From NCBI GenBank assembly GCA_003252395.1, contig QKEL01000008.1, positions 372,001 to 436,000 on the forward strand: a stretch of 64,000 nt of DNA, written 5' to 3'. Of this stretch, positions 1-8,994 are shown in pieces. Each line of letters begins with the position of its first letter. Within the stretch, counting starts at the first letter, position 1. The stretch comes from Spirochaetales bacterium. GTDB lineage: Bacteria; Spirochaetota; Spirochaetia; Treponematales; Treponemataceae. Both the position numbers and the translations under genes were made by a program. Under the pieces are notes generated by a model. The model was given only the letters and a program-made list of their open reading frames with translations. It had not been told where the DNA came from and ran no database searches.

Positions 1-1168
1 CGCACTCCACGATGGCCATTTGGTCGATCACCCGGTAATTCGCGTTATTCCAGTGCCCCCAAGAAATACCGTCCACGAACCCCCGGGTTTTCACGCGGAG
101 GAACAGGATTCGCTGCATGCCGAAATTTCCGCCGAAGACCCCATGGGATTTGGTGTCATCGCGCAGTTCCAGATCCATGATTCGCCAATCGCGCTTGTCG
201 GCTATGTCCAGGAAGGTACCCTCGTTTACCGTAATAAAAGGCGAGTCCCCGGTACCGAAGGCGCCGATGGTCACGGGCCCGCCGTTACTGGGCCATTGAT
301 CGCCGAGATCTGAAACGCTCCAGGAAGCGCCGCGCCGCAGGAGTATACGGATCCCGGCGGTCGCGTAGTGGGCGATTGAGGAAAGATCGTCCGTGACGAC
401 CCGCAACGCTCCCGGGGGAGCCCCGGAGAAATCGGAATCAGGCGACACGCACACCGTTTTCGATCCGGAATAGGCCGTGTCGGGGTCATCCACCGTTACG
501 GTAACCGAGGCGGTATCGATGGTCGTCCCCCCCTGCCGCACCGTGAGGTTCACGGTAAACGATCCCGGGCGTTCGTACACGTGGCCGGCGACGGGGCCCG
601 TGGCCTCGTTTTTCGAGAGGCCCGTGGTAGCCCACGTTTCGCCCGAGGAATCGCCAAAATCCCATTCAAACTCGTATTCATGGAACCATACCGCCGGATC
701 GTCGGGATCGGAAAACGAGGCGCTGAAGAACACGCTCAACGGGCCCACGCCCGTCGTCCTGCTCGCGGTGAGCGTAACCGAACCGGGATTGGCCAGGCTG
801 TAGGCGCTCACCGACACGGTATAGGAGCGCTCCTCGCCCGAGTCCTTCCATACCCGATAGGAGACGGGCGCGGAGAAATCCCGCTCTTCGCCCGCTTCGG
901 GGTCTATCCCGTCGCCCGTATGAAGGATGGTCGGCGTTTGGGTAAGGACGGCGGTATCCAAAAGCGATACCGCGATCGTTCCGGCGGAATCGTTAATGAT
1001 CACCCGCTCGCCGGGGAGCCCGAAGGAGAACAGCTCAATCCGCGGAGTTTTATCGACGGCTTCCGGCGTTTCGCCGTCCGTATTGAACAGGCGTATCGTG
1101 CAGGAAGGAAGCGAAAGGAGGCTCAGGATAACGGCCCCCGCATATATAGACAATAACTTTTTTCTCAT
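1..1168 (-). CDS. PKD-domain surface lipoprotein, 3' part beyond window
   Basis: This reading frame has no stop before the left edge, so only the N-terminal ~389 residues are visible. It starts at ATG 1168 behind a GGTGGAG ribosome site. Residues 1-23 form a lipoprotein signal ending in the lipobox LPSC. A central PKD domain is recognisable from WDFGDSSG and the later YERPGSFTVNLTV strand. After it come Gly- and Asp-rich segments (for example IGAFGTGDSPFITV, and DWRIMDLELRDD) of the kind found in right-handed beta-helix proteins, which often bind or cleave polysaccharide. It is the last visible gene of the polysaccharide unit, 12 bp after the glycosyltransferase. An outer-surface glycan-binding or glycan-modifying role is inferred; no catalytic residue can be assigned. 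Confidence 0.75.
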   Translation of the reverse strand, partial: MRKKLLSIYAGAVILSLLSLPSCTIRLFNTDGETPEAVDKTPRIELFSFGLPGERVIINDSAGTIAVSLLDTAVLTQTPTILHTGDGIDPEAGEERDFSAPVSYRVWKDSGEERSYTVSVSAYSLANPGSVTLTASRTTGVGPLSVFFSASFSDPDDPAVWFHEYEFEWDFGDSSGETWATTGLSKNEATGPVAGHVYERPGSFTVNLTVRQGGTTIDTASVTVTVDDPDTAYSGSKTVCVSPDSDFSGAPPGALRVVTDDLSSIAHYATAGIRILLRRGASWSVSDLGDQWPSNGGPVTIGAFGTGDSPFITVNEGTFLDIADKRDWRIMDLELRDDTKSHGVFGGNFGMQRILFLRVKTRGFVDGISWGHWNNANYRVIDQMAIVEC

Positions 1169-1180
1169 AACGGCTCCACC

Positions 1181-2125
1181 TTATCCGCGACGGGTCGCGG
1201 TTTTCGTTTTCCATATTCCGACGCATTCGCCCTTCGCCACCGGCTGGGGAAACCGGCCTAAGCCTTGCCGCATAAGGGAAAGGAAGCGGCCGAACAGCCA
1301 GCAAAGGTTCGCGAAGAGCCAACCGGCGTAGCCAAAGTGCTTTCGGTAATACCGGGACCGCGCGTGGTACACGTAATCCGGCAAGGGCTTTTTCGCGAGG
1401 GCACGGGCGTCGAAATCGGAGCTTTTGCCCTGAAGGTGGACAACCTTCGCCGCGGGCCAGTTAACGATGCCGAAGCCCGCGCCGCGCGTGCGCCGGCAAA
1501 AATCCTCGTCCTCGTAATACATGAAAAAACCGTCGTCCAGATACCCGATCGCGTCGAATACCGCCCTTCGAACGAGGACGCACGCGAAGCTCGTCCATTG
1601 CGGGAAGGAGATCGCCTCGACCGGTTGGAGGGGGATCTCGTAATTCCTCAATAGCCGCGTCACGGGGCCGGAATTCGCGGAATGGATGGTTTCCGAGGGA
1701 GGGCGATGAAAGCGGAAGCAAGAGACTTGGGGGACGCGGTCGGGCCATTCGAGGCGCGGGCTTACTATTCCCGCGTCGGGGTGGGCCAAGGCGCCCGCCA
1801 AGAGGGCTTTCACGGCCCCGTCCCGAAAAAGGGTATCGGAATTCGTGAGCAAATAATACTCGGCCTCGCAGGACCGGATTCCGGCGTTGTTGCCGGCGGA
1901 AAAACCGTCGTTGCCGGGCAGCGGAAGGATCGTCACGAGGCGTCCGAGGGAAAGCGAGCGGAGGGCCTGCTCAAGCCGGCGTACCTCTTCCCCGCCGGAA
2001 TCGTTATCTACCACGACGATGCGGTCCAGTTCAGCGTCGAGTTGGGACGCCAGCGACGCGACGCAGTCGCGCGTCATTTCCGCGGTTTTATAATTCACCA
2101 GTACGGCGCATACGCGGCGCTTCAT
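1181..2125 (-). CDS. Family 2 glycosyltransferase (rhamnosyltransferase-like)
   Basis: A 314-residue cytoplasmic GT-A enzyme expected to add a sugar from a nucleotide donor to a lipid-linked oligosaccharide. The N-terminus shows the GT2 pattern: the strand VCAVLVNYKTAEMTRDCVASL, then VVVDNDSGG, then LLTNSDTLF, where the Asp pair would bind nucleotide-sugar and metal. Later YEDEDFCRRTRGAG is the ED acceptor-site motif of the WbbL-type rhamnosyltransferase group. Its ATG overlaps the stop of the epimerase gene by four bases (ATGA), so the two are translationally coupled. The sugar transferred cannot be told from sequence. Family assignment is firm; rhamnose is only the commonest substrate of close relatives. 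Confidence 0.9.
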   Translation of the reverse strand: MKRRVCAVLVNYKTAEMTRDCVASLASQLDAELDRIVVVDNDSGGEEVRRLEQALRSLSLGRLVTILPLPGNDGFSAGNNAGIRSCEAEYYLLTNSDTLFRDGAVKALLAGALAHPDAGIVSPRLEWPDRVPQVSCFRFHRPPSETIHSANSGPVTRLLRNYEIPLQPVEAISFPQWTSFACVLVRRAVFDAIGYLDDGFFMYYEDEDFCRRTRGAGFGIVNWPAAKVVHLQGKSSDFDARALAKKPLPDYVYHARSRYYRKHFGYAGWLFANLCWLFGRFLSLMRQGLGRFPQPVAKGECVGIWKTKTATRRG

Positions 2126-3081
2126 TGGGATTTCCTCATCTCGAGGCCATAGGCCACCATCTTGCCGATCCCGGAAGGCAGGTCGATCTTCGCGGACCAG
2201 CCCATTTCGCGCTTGATGCGCGATACGTCGAGCACGTTTAAGGGAACGTCTACGTGGCGGGCCGGAAGGAAGTCCACCCGCAAGGAATGGCCTAAGGAGG
2301 TTTCGATCGAGCCAAGGATGTCCGTCAGCGAGTGCCCGTTCCCCGAACCCACGTTGAAGACCCGCTCTGACCCCTCGTAGCGCATGGCGAGCAAAAAGGC
2401 GTCAACGATATCCTCGACGCAAAGGTAATCGCGAATCACGCTGCCGTCTCCCCAGATTTCTATCCCCTCTCCCATGACGGCCTTGTACACGAAGCGCCCG
2501 ATCGCGCCCTGGCTTCGGTCCGAAATCTGGGCGACCCCGTAGGGGTTCGCGAGCCGCAGCACGCAGTAATCGATCCCGAAATTGTATTGGTACAGGAAGA
2601 GGTATTTCTCGATGGAAAGCTTATGGATGCCGTACCCGCATATCGGGTTCAGGTCATGGCTCTCGGGGATCGGGATGGTCTTCGGCACGCCGTATACGGT
2701 ACCGCCCGAGGAGGCGAAAAGTATCTTCTTTACGCCCGAGTTCCGTATGGCTTCAAGCAGGTTGAGCGTGGAAATCACGTTTTGCGAAAGGTCCGCCTGC
2801 AGGTCGCGGTTCGAGGTTTCGGGTATCGTGGTCGAGATAAGGTGAACAACGTAATCGGCGTCGCGGATAGCGTCGCGTAAGTCGCGGGCGCTCGAAAACT
2901 CGCCCGTTACCCACTCGGCTTCCCTGCCGACATTCCGCGCGATGCTGTTCGGCCCCGGTTTTCCCCGGTCAAAGCAGCGAACGTCCGCTCCCGCGAGCAG
3001 CAAGGCCCTGCACAGGTGTTGGCCGATAAACCCCGCGCCGCCGAGGATCAAAACCCGCTGTCCGGTAAAATCCGCGTTCAT
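2122..3081 (-). CDS. NAD-dependent epimerase/dehydratase (UDP-glucose 4-epimerase-like)
   Basis: A 319-residue extended short-chain dehydrogenase/reductase that remodels a nucleotide sugar for the neighbouring transferases. The Rossmann motif GGAGFIGQH lies at about residues 11-19. The catalytic Tyr/Lys pair is in YGIHKLSIEKY, with the Ser in FASSGGTVYG just before. The later NPYG and VEDIVDAFLLAM motifs are typical of GalE/WbpP-like enzymes. The open frame runs ~190 codons further upstream, but that stretch is antisense-type sequence inside the next gene. ATG 3081, which overlaps the preceding stop by four bases, is the sensible start and gives a normal family length. The exact substrate (UDP-Glc, UDP-GlcNAc or a dTDP sugar) is not resolved. 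Confidence 0.88.
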   Translation of the reverse strand: MNADFTGQRVLILGGAGFIGQHLCRALLLAGADVRCFDRGKPGPNSIARNVGREAEWVTGEFSSARDLRDAIRDADYVVHLISTTIPETSNRDLQADLSQNVISTLNLLEAIRNSGVKKILFASSGGTVYGVPKTIPIPESHDLNPICGYGIHKLSIEKYLFLYQYNFGIDYCVLRLANPYGVAQISDRSQGAIGRFVYKAVMGEGIEIWGDGSVIRDYLCVEDIVDAFLLAMRYEGSERVFNVGSGNGHSLTDILGSIETSLGHSLRVDFLPARHVDVPLNVLDVSRIKREMGWSAKIDLPSGIGKMVAYGLEMRKSQ

Positions 3082-3869
3082 GGCGTTTCTCCCGTTCCGG
3101 CAATATCGAAGCTTCGGTCGCGCTTCGGCACCGACATCATCCGCGCGAAAATGGGGATAATGCCAAGGTCTTGCACCAGATATCTCTTCGCGAGCCGTTT
3201 CGGGTCCTGCGACAGGCGGTACAGCCACTCCAATCCGATGTTGGACATCCAGCGGGGCGAACGTTTCACGGCGCCGGCGATAAAGTCGAGGCTCGCGCCG
3301 ATTCCGAGCATGACGGCGGGGCATCCTCTCGAGCGCCAGCGATGCATCAAGAGCTCCTGCTTGGGCGCTCCCAGGGCGATCAACGCGAGCGCGGGCCCGG
3401 CGCTGAGCATCCTGGCGTAAATTTCGTTTTCCGTCTCGGCGTCGGTCTCGAACCCGAGCGGCGGGGAATCGACCCCGACGATGCTCAGGCCGGGAATCTC
3501 GTCGCGTAGGATGTCCGCGGCTCGTTGGCCCACCCCCGGCGCGGAACCGAGAAAGTACACGGGCAGGGACCGTTCCGCCGCCCGCCGAAGGAGGGGGCGA
3601 ACGAGATCGGACCCGGATATTTTCTCCGGCAGGGGAATGCCCGCGATCTTGCTCATCCAAATCAGCGGCTTTCCGTCCGCGAGGGAAAGGCTCGAATCGG
3701 CGTAGGCGGCGCGAAGGGCCGGGTTCCTCTCCGCGATCACGATATGGTCGATGTTCGGCGTTACGACGTACCCGCCCTTCCCCTGCGAAGCCAAGTGGGT
3801 TATGCGCTCGAGGGCTTCCTCCATCGTAAGGCTATCCGCGTGAATGGATCCGAATTTCAGTTTCGTCAT
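3078..3869 (-). CDS. WecG/TagA/CpsF family glycosyltransferase
   Basis: A 263-residue GT26 enzyme. Family members add an N-acetylmannosamine(uronic) or related residue to an undecaprenyl-diphosphate-linked sugar at the inner face of the membrane. Diagnostic segments are VVTPNIDHIVIAERNPALRAAY, the donor-site loop LADGKPLIWMSK, IPLPEKISGSDLV, then VYFLGSAPGV and ALIALGAPKQE with the conserved GAPKQE. The C-terminal helix-rich part (RSPRWMSNIGLEWLYRLSQDPKRL) matches the membrane-associating tail of the family. It overlaps both neighbours by four bases. It probably makes the second or third linkage after the priming sugar transferase encoded at 17194-18387. Confidence 0.9.
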   Translation of the reverse strand: MTKLKFGSIHADSLTMEEALERITHLASQGKGGYVVTPNIDHIVIAERNPALRAAYADSSLSLADGKPLIWMSKIAGIPLPEKISGSDLVRPLLRRAAERSLPVYFLGSAPGVGQRAADILRDEIPGLSIVGVDSPPLGFETDAETENEIYARMLSAGPALALIALGAPKQELLMHRWRSRGCPAVMLGIGASLDFIAGAVKRSPRWMSNIGLEWLYRLSQDPKRLAKRYLVQDLGIIPIFARMMSVPKRDRSFDIAGTGETP

Positions 3870-5662
3870 GGTCTTCCTTCCAATAATAAGCCGAGAGAAA
3901 CCCGGCGCAACGCCAGGATGGGGGCATCGGTAATCTCCGTTTCGGTTGCCGGGGGAATGCCGATATCTGCCAGGCGATCACGGTTCCGCCGATTCACTTC
4001 CCCGAAAAAGGAAAGGTTATCGCCGTTCGCGAGATAGTTCCGCTGAAAGCCGTCGAGGTTCCCCCCGGCCGCCCCGCCGGATTTCATCCACCGGGGCAGG
4101 AGCGAAACGAGCTTTCGCGAGCCGGAGGTAGCGAGATGGGTGAGCCGGTAGGCGCTTACGCTTTGGGTTGCGTTGCCGCCGGTGTTTTCTTTGGGAAGCC
4201 TCGCCAACTCCGGGAACCGGCGGCGGTAAAAGGCGTTATAGACGCGGTCGCCCGCGCGTAATTTCTTGGATAGCCCCATACAGGCTTCGAAAATCCCCGC
4301 GTCGTAAAAAGGCGACAGCGTCGGGGCCCGCCGCATGAAACTGACCGGCCCCCCGGACGTGAGGGGCGCGCCCCGAAAACGGTGAAGCAGCAGCTCGGAA
4401 ATATCGGCGTCGGTTTCGCAGTGCGGCCGAACCGTGGCGATCATCTCGCGCAATCTCGCGTCCGACTCGGTATCCACGATCGAATCGAGGTTTCCGCCGA
4501 GGCCGCCAATCCTTCTGCCGTAACCCGTTTTCAGCCGCCGGAGATAGGCCTCGTCGCCTTGGGGAGGGTCGAGGTACTCGTCCAGCCCGAGCAAAATCCT
4601 GCCCAGCGGCTCCGTTCGGTCCTTGAGCTTATAATACCAGCCCCCGCCGAATATCACGTCGCCGATATGCCCGTCGATTAGGTACTCGGGGCCGGAATCC
4701 ATCAGAACCGCGAGATTGGCGAACATATGCCCGCTCTCCAGGCTATCCGACGTACTCGCGCCGTACACGAAATCGTCGGCGTACCGGGACGGCGCGTCGT
4801 CGGGTATCCCGAAAATCCGGGTTTGACTGCCCAGTGTCGCGGCCACGGCCCGCGCGTTTCGGGCCTCATTCGTGTGTGGATTGTCAAAGGTAACGAACGA
4901 GATCGGTTTGTCACGGCAGTACGCCGCGATGAGCCTGGAGTCATAGCCGCCGCTTAAGCCCGCGGCGAGGCGCTCGTCGCCGAGACGGGAGAAATAGGCC
5001 GAGAAGAGCGCGTCCATCCGATCCACCGCCTCGTTCTCGTCGCCGATTCGCTCGCCAAGCGCCGGGTACGTAGGCAGGGTTTCGCCGGTCACGCTGGCCG
5101 CGGAAGGGTTCGCCAAATCCAGGGATAAGAGCTGACCGGGGGCCAGGCGCGACGTTTCGGGAAACAACGAACCGTGAAAGGGCAGATATCCGTAGGCAAG
5201 ATACTCGGCGCACGCGCCGATTCCCGGCATGATGCCGTCGGAAAGATCGAACTGGTTTATGCCGAGCAGGAACCCATCGGGGATTGACCGGTAATAAATC
5301 GGCAGGCACGACAAAAAGTCCCCAGTCACGTACAACCGGCCCCGCGCCCGGTCCAGAACGAACAGGGCGAACATTCCCCCCCCAATGGCCTTCCGCGTTT
5401 CCTCGATTCCGGATTCCAGGTACACGTCGGCCAACAGAGACAGGGACTTTTCCACGTCAAAGCTATTCGCCGATCGGGCGTAAAGATGGCCGACTGAGGC
5501 CAAAACCAGCTGGCCCCGGTCAACGAACCGCGGTACGTGGCCCCGAACGGGAATAGTAATGGTTATGGACACGCGTTCCCGTCCCGTCTTCGCCGTTTTC
5601 ACGGAAAAGCCGCGATAACCCGCCGAAATTTCCTTTGAGATATCTATCGCGATATTATGCAT
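3866..5662 (-). CDS. Asparagine-synthetase-like protein (degenerate N-terminal domain)
   Basis: A 598-residue protein with the two-domain layout of asparagine synthetase B. The C-terminal ATP-pyrophosphatase domain has the PP-loop SGGYDS at residues 237-242. The N-terminal domain keeps the fold (for example GDFLSCLPIYY) but begins MHNIAI, with no Cys at position 2, so it cannot hydrolyse glutamine by the usual route. Such proteins occur as amidotransferases in polysaccharide loci and also as the macrolactam cyclases of lasso peptide clusters. Because a RiPP-like cluster lies 9 kb away in the divergent unit, both readings are open. The start at ATG 5662 overlaps the preceding glycosyltransferase stop by 8 bases; further upstream codons are discarded because they lie inside that gene. 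Confidence 0.85.
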   Translation of the reverse strand: MHNIAIDISKEISAGYRGFSVKTAKTGRERVSITITIPVRGHVPRFVDRGQLVLASVGHLYARSANSFDVEKSLSLLADVYLESGIEETRKAIGGGMFALFVLDRARGRLYVTGDFLSCLPIYYRSIPDGFLLGINQFDLSDGIMPGIGACAEYLAYGYLPFHGSLFPETSRLAPGQLLSLDLANPSAASVTGETLPTYPALGERIGDENEAVDRMDALFSAYFSRLGDERLAAGLSGGYDSRLIAAYCRDKPISFVTFDNPHTNEARNARAVAATLGSQTRIFGIPDDAPSRYADDFVYGASTSDSLESGHMFANLAVLMDSGPEYLIDGHIGDVIFGGGWYYKLKDRTEPLGRILLGLDEYLDPPQGDEAYLRRLKTGYGRRIGGLGGNLDSIVDTESDARLREMIATVRPHCETDADISELLLHRFRGAPLTSGGPVSFMRRAPTLSPFYDAGIFEACMGLSKKLRAGDRVYNAFYRRRFPELARLPKENTGGNATQSVSAYRLTHLATSGSRKLVSLLPRWMKSGGAAGGNLDGFQRNYLANGDNLSFFGEVNRRNRDRLADIGIPPATETEITDAPILALRRVSLGLLLEGRP

Positions 5663-6887
5663 ACGATCCCCTGTGTATCCGTCGCGGTTCCGCCACGGCG
5701 CTTTCAAAGAGCGATTTAAGGCCAAGCGCGGACTTTGTTTCGTCGAACTCCGCTCGTACCGCGGCGAAACCGAGGGCCCCCATCCGCGAAGCCTCATCCG
5801 GATCGGAAAGGACGAAGCCCATCGCGTCCGCGAGCTCGCCCGCGTCTCCGGGAGAGACGAGCAAGCCGTTCTGGCCGTGTATGACCAATTCGGGAATTCC
5901 GCCCACGCGCGTGGCCACCACGGGCCGTCCATGGGAAAAGGCCTCCATCAGAACGACGGGCACCCCTTCCGAAAAGCTCGCCAAGGCCACGAGCGAGGCC
6001 CGCGCGATCCGTTCGGCCACCGCCGCGGGATCAAGGGATCCGGTAAAGATAACCGAGGAAGGGTCGGCGAGTTCCCGGCATCGCCGTTCCAATTCTGCCC
6101 GTAAGGGGCCGTCGCCCACGAGGACGAGGCGAACCCCGGGAACCTTCCGCAGGAGCGCTTCGAAGGCGTCTAGCAGGATAAAGTGCCCCTTTTCGGCCGA
6201 CAAACGCCCCACGCACAGGATCTCCCGTTCTTGCGGCCCCGGATTCGGATAAGGATCGGGCGTGGTCTCGGAAATGCCGCAGCGCACCACGTGATACTTA
6301 TTCCAGCATTCCCGAGCGCTCGCGTGCATCAACCGGGCCCGGCCGAATTTGCTCACGCAGGCGATAAAGGCGGCGGACCGCGCCTTTTCGGGAAGCCGAA
6401 ACCCGACAGGGTCATTCAGTTCCGAGCCGTGGCAGGTTATGCTGAACGGAACGTTGGCTATCCTCGCCGCGATCCACGCCGTGTGGGACCCGCTGTTGCC
6501 GAAATGGCAGTGGAGATGTTCATAGCCGCCGTTAACGATCCACCGCGCGAGCACGATGCCTTCCACCGTATAGGCGAGCCATTTTACGGTACCCTTGAGA
6601 GAACCCGCGGCGAAAACCATTCTTCGCAAAACGTCCGTTAAAGCGCCGAATCGCCTGAACGCGCACCAGGCGAGGGAGGAAAACGCGTTCACGGGAGCGA
6701 GGGGCAAAATGGACCGGGTGTTTTCGGCCTCATCCCGCGCGGCGGACCCGAGGATATCGGACCCGCGCGCGCGGCGTACCGAGAACGTCCCGATTTCCAC
6801 GCCCAGCCGGCGCAAGGCGGCTATCTCGTTCAGGATGAACGTGTGCGATACCGCGGGATATAAACTGGTCACGTAGGCTATTTTCAT
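5655..6887 (-). CDS. Family 4 glycosyltransferase (WcaL/EpsD-like)
   Basis: A 410-residue GT-B retaining enzyme acting at the cytoplasmic face of the membrane. The N-terminal half starts with IAYVTSLYPAVSHTFILNEI, the acceptor-domain pattern of colanic-acid-type transferases (S-H-T-F-I-x-x-E). The middle contains the HCHFGN segment. The C-terminal donor domain has EILCVGRLSAEKGHFILLDAF and the EX7E motif in FSEGVPVVLMEAFSHGRPVVAT, followed by GGIPELV. It lies 10 bp after the deacetylase gene and overlaps the asparagine-synthetase-like gene. The donor sugar is not predictable. Confidence 0.92.
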   Translation of the reverse strand: MKIAYVTSLYPAVSHTFILNEIAALRRLGVEIGTFSVRRARGSDILGSAARDEAENTRSILPLAPVNAFSSLAWCAFRRFGALTDVLRRMVFAAGSLKGTVKWLAYTVEGIVLARWIVNGGYEHLHCHFGNSGSHTAWIAARIANVPFSITCHGSELNDPVGFRLPEKARSAAFIACVSKFGRARLMHASARECWNKYHVVRCGISETTPDPYPNPGPQEREILCVGRLSAEKGHFILLDAFEALLRKVPGVRLVLVGDGPLRAELERRCRELADPSSVIFTGSLDPAAVAERIARASLVALASFSEGVPVVLMEAFSHGRPVVATRVGGIPELVIHGQNGLLVSPGDAGELADAMGFVLSDPDEASRMGALGFAAVRAEFDETKSALGLKSLFESAVAEPRRIHRGSYA

Positions 6888-6897
6888 TACGGTATCC

Positions 6898-7944
6898 TTA
6901 TTTTTGGTTCCGCCCGAAGGCCCGATCGGCGAGGCCCGTCAATTCCATGCGGAAGAGCGCGGAAGAGGGTTTGCCGAAAAGGCCCGCCAAACGGTCCTCG
7001 CATATGAATCTCCTGCGCAGCTCGAGCGCGGGGGTCGAGCGGGGGTTATTGCCGGGAACGGTGGTGCACGCGTATTCATAGCCGGCGCCCTTTACGGCCC
7101 CAAGGGTCTGGCCGTCGTAATTCCCGTTGGGATAGCAGAACCCGCGAACGGCGTTGCCCGTCAGCGCTTCCAGCGCGCTTTTCGCCCCGGACACTTCCGC
7201 TTCGAGAGACTGCCCCGAAAGACCGGTCAGAATTTCGTGAGACACGCTGTGGGCCCCGATCTCATGTCCTTCGGCGATAAGCGCCCGCAATTCATCCGCT
7301 CCCATGATAAAATCGGTTTCGGGATTCGCCAGATCGGTCGCCGCCGCTTCCGAGAACGCTTCCACGATCCGCTTTCGATCCGCCGAGCCCAGTTCCTTCG
7401 CCCTCCGCACGATATCCCGGGGGGCGAGACCGTTGCCCGGCCCCGGAGAAAGGGCGATTCCGAGTGAGGAAACGAGATCGCGCAGCCGCCCCTGGGAGGC
7501 GAGATACCGTGAATCGCGGGCGAGCCGGTCGTACCACGGGCACGCGTTCTTTCCCGCGAGGCCCGATACGACGAAAAAGGTCGCCGTCAGGCCCGAAGAG
7601 CGCAACGCGGGCAGCGCGTACCGATAATTATCCAAGTACCCGTCGTCGAAGGTGATGGCCGCCAAGGGCCGCTCTCCCCGGTATCCGGACCGTAAAAGCG
7701 CGTAAGCTTCCCCCAGGGTACGGACTTCGTACCGCGAGGCCAGCACCCGGCATTGCGAATCAAAGGCCGCGGGGGTTACGGCGAGATCGGGAAAGGCATA
7801 CGCCCGTTTTTGGCTTTCGGGAAGGATACGGTGATAGCACAGGACCGTCAGCTCCGACGTAGCCGCCCTCTCGGCGCGCGAGAGGATCCCCGAGAAATCG
7901 CAGATGCGGGCCGCCCCGTTTCGTATTGTTTTTTTCAGCATCAT
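6898..7944 (-). CDS. Polysaccharide deacetylase (NodB domain)
   Basis: A 348-residue carbohydrate esterase family 4 protein likely to remove N-acetyl groups from the glycan made by this locus. The catalytic motif is TFDDGY, followed by TATFFVVSG. The metal-binding His pair is in GHEIGAHSVSHEILTGL, and a later substrate-groove motif is GFCYPNGNYD. The N-terminus has no convincing signal peptide, so it may act on lipid-linked intermediates inside the cell or be exported another way. Its ATG overlaps the stop of the upstream GT2 gene; a second ATG at 7941 is equally possible. Confidence 0.88.
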   Translation of the reverse strand: MMLKKTIRNGAARICDFSGILSRAERAATSELTVLCYHRILPESQKRAYAFPDLAVTPAAFDSQCRVLASRYEVRTLGEAYALLRSGYRGERPLAAITFDDGYLDNYRYALPALRSSGLTATFFVVSGLAGKNACPWYDRLARDSRYLASQGRLRDLVSSLGIALSPGPGNGLAPRDIVRRAKELGSADRKRIVEAFSEAAATDLANPETDFIMGADELRALIAEGHEIGAHSVSHEILTGLSGQSLEAEVSGAKSALEALTGNAVRGFCYPNGNYDGQTLGAVKGAGYEYACTTVPGNNPRSTPALELRRRFICEDRLAGLFGKPSSALFRMELTGLADRAFGRNQK

Positions 7945-8939
7945 TTATACTCGATAATCTCAATAGCCTGCCCCATCAGTTTCTTTCGCAAAAACGTGAT
8001 TTGACCCACCAATTGCGGCCATTTTCCCAAGACGGTAAAAAAGGCGTATCGGAAAGAAGCGCTCTTTCGGGGCGCGGTGGCCAGGGTACTTTTGTAGCTT
8101 CGGTAAAATTGGAGCGGGTACGCAAGCAACAACAGGAGCCCCCAGGGACCGAGGAATACGCACGAGGCGGCGGTCAGTACGGGCAAGGCGAAGGCCCAAG
8201 CCCAAATGCGGATAGCCGCGAGCCTGAGGTAGGTATCGTTGTCGCCGACGTGCAGGAAATAGCGATGCGCGTAGGCATAGCCCGTTCGCACGGTGCGCTT
8301 CCACCATTGGGAGAATCGCCGCATATCCGCGTCATGAAGGGTCATCAGCGCGTCGAGGTTATAGATTCTCCAACCGGCGCGGCGGAGCCTATAGCAATAC
8401 TCGGGCTCTTCGCCCGCGATCATGCCGGCATTGAACCCGCCGACGGCCTTAAACGCCTCGGCGCGCGCCATGAATATCCCGCCCGAGGAAAGGGACTCCC
8501 CGACGGGAAGATTCCATTCCATATCGCACAGCTCGTTGTAAATGCTGTTTTCGGGGTTTCGTTCCTTGACCCTGCCGGCGACCATCGCGTATTCGGGGCG
8601 CTCCGTGAGGAAGGCCGTTGCCCGGTCGACCCAGCCGTCGCACAGTTCGCAATCGCCGTCGATAAACTGGACGAAGGCCACGTCCGGCCTCGTTTCCGTA
8701 AGCGCCGTAAACCCCGCGTTTCGCGCACGCCCGGCGCTGAAGGGCCGGCTCATGTCCAGGTCGACGACCGTCACGCCGAGGGATCGCGCGAATTCAACGC
8801 TTCCGTCGGTGGAACCTGAATCCACGTACACTGCCGTTTCTATTTGCATCAATATGGAGCGCAGGCACCGCTTAAGCCGTTCACCCTCGTTCCGTCCGAT
8901 AACAACGGCGCCTACCGGAACCGCGCGCAACTCTTCCAT
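7941..8939 (-). CDS. Family 2 glycosyltransferase with C-terminal membrane segment
   Basis: A 332-residue GT2 enzyme. The nucleotide-binding strand GAVVIGRNEGERLKRCL is followed by VYVDSGSTDGSVE and FVQFIDGDCEL (the DGD metal triad), and EPEYCYRLRRAGW gives the ED/Q-type acceptor motif. Near residues 235-275 a hydrophobic stretch (ALPVLTAASCVFLGPWGLLLLL) anchors it in the membrane. It is 55 bp downstream of the repeat lipoprotein gene. It is related to transferases of EPS and succinoglycan loci; its acceptor is presumably the undecaprenyl-linked oligosaccharide. Confidence 0.9.
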   Translation of the reverse strand: MEELRAVPVGAVVIGRNEGERLKRCLRSILMQIETAVYVDSGSTDGSVEFARSLGVTVVDLDMSRPFSAGRARNAGFTALTETRPDVAFVQFIDGDCELCDGWVDRATAFLTERPEYAMVAGRVKERNPENSIYNELCDMEWNLPVGESLSSGGIFMARAEAFKAVGGFNAGMIAGEEPEYCYRLRRAGWRIYNLDALMTLHDADMRRFSQWWKRTVRTGYAYAHRYFLHVGDNDTYLRLAAIRIWAWAFALPVLTAASCVFLGPWGLLLLLAYPLQFYRSYKSTLATAPRKSASFRYAFFTVLGKWPQLVGQITFLRKKLMGQAIEIIEYK

Positions 8940-8994
8940 CGCATAACTCCCGATCAGATACTTTTTTTATCGCCTTAACCGCGCTTGCGCCGGC

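Noticed and set aside
3082-3660. Upstream extension of the epimerase frame by ~190 codons
   Set aside because: It runs through the WecG/TagA gene on the same strand in another frame and has Arg-rich, low-complexity composition.
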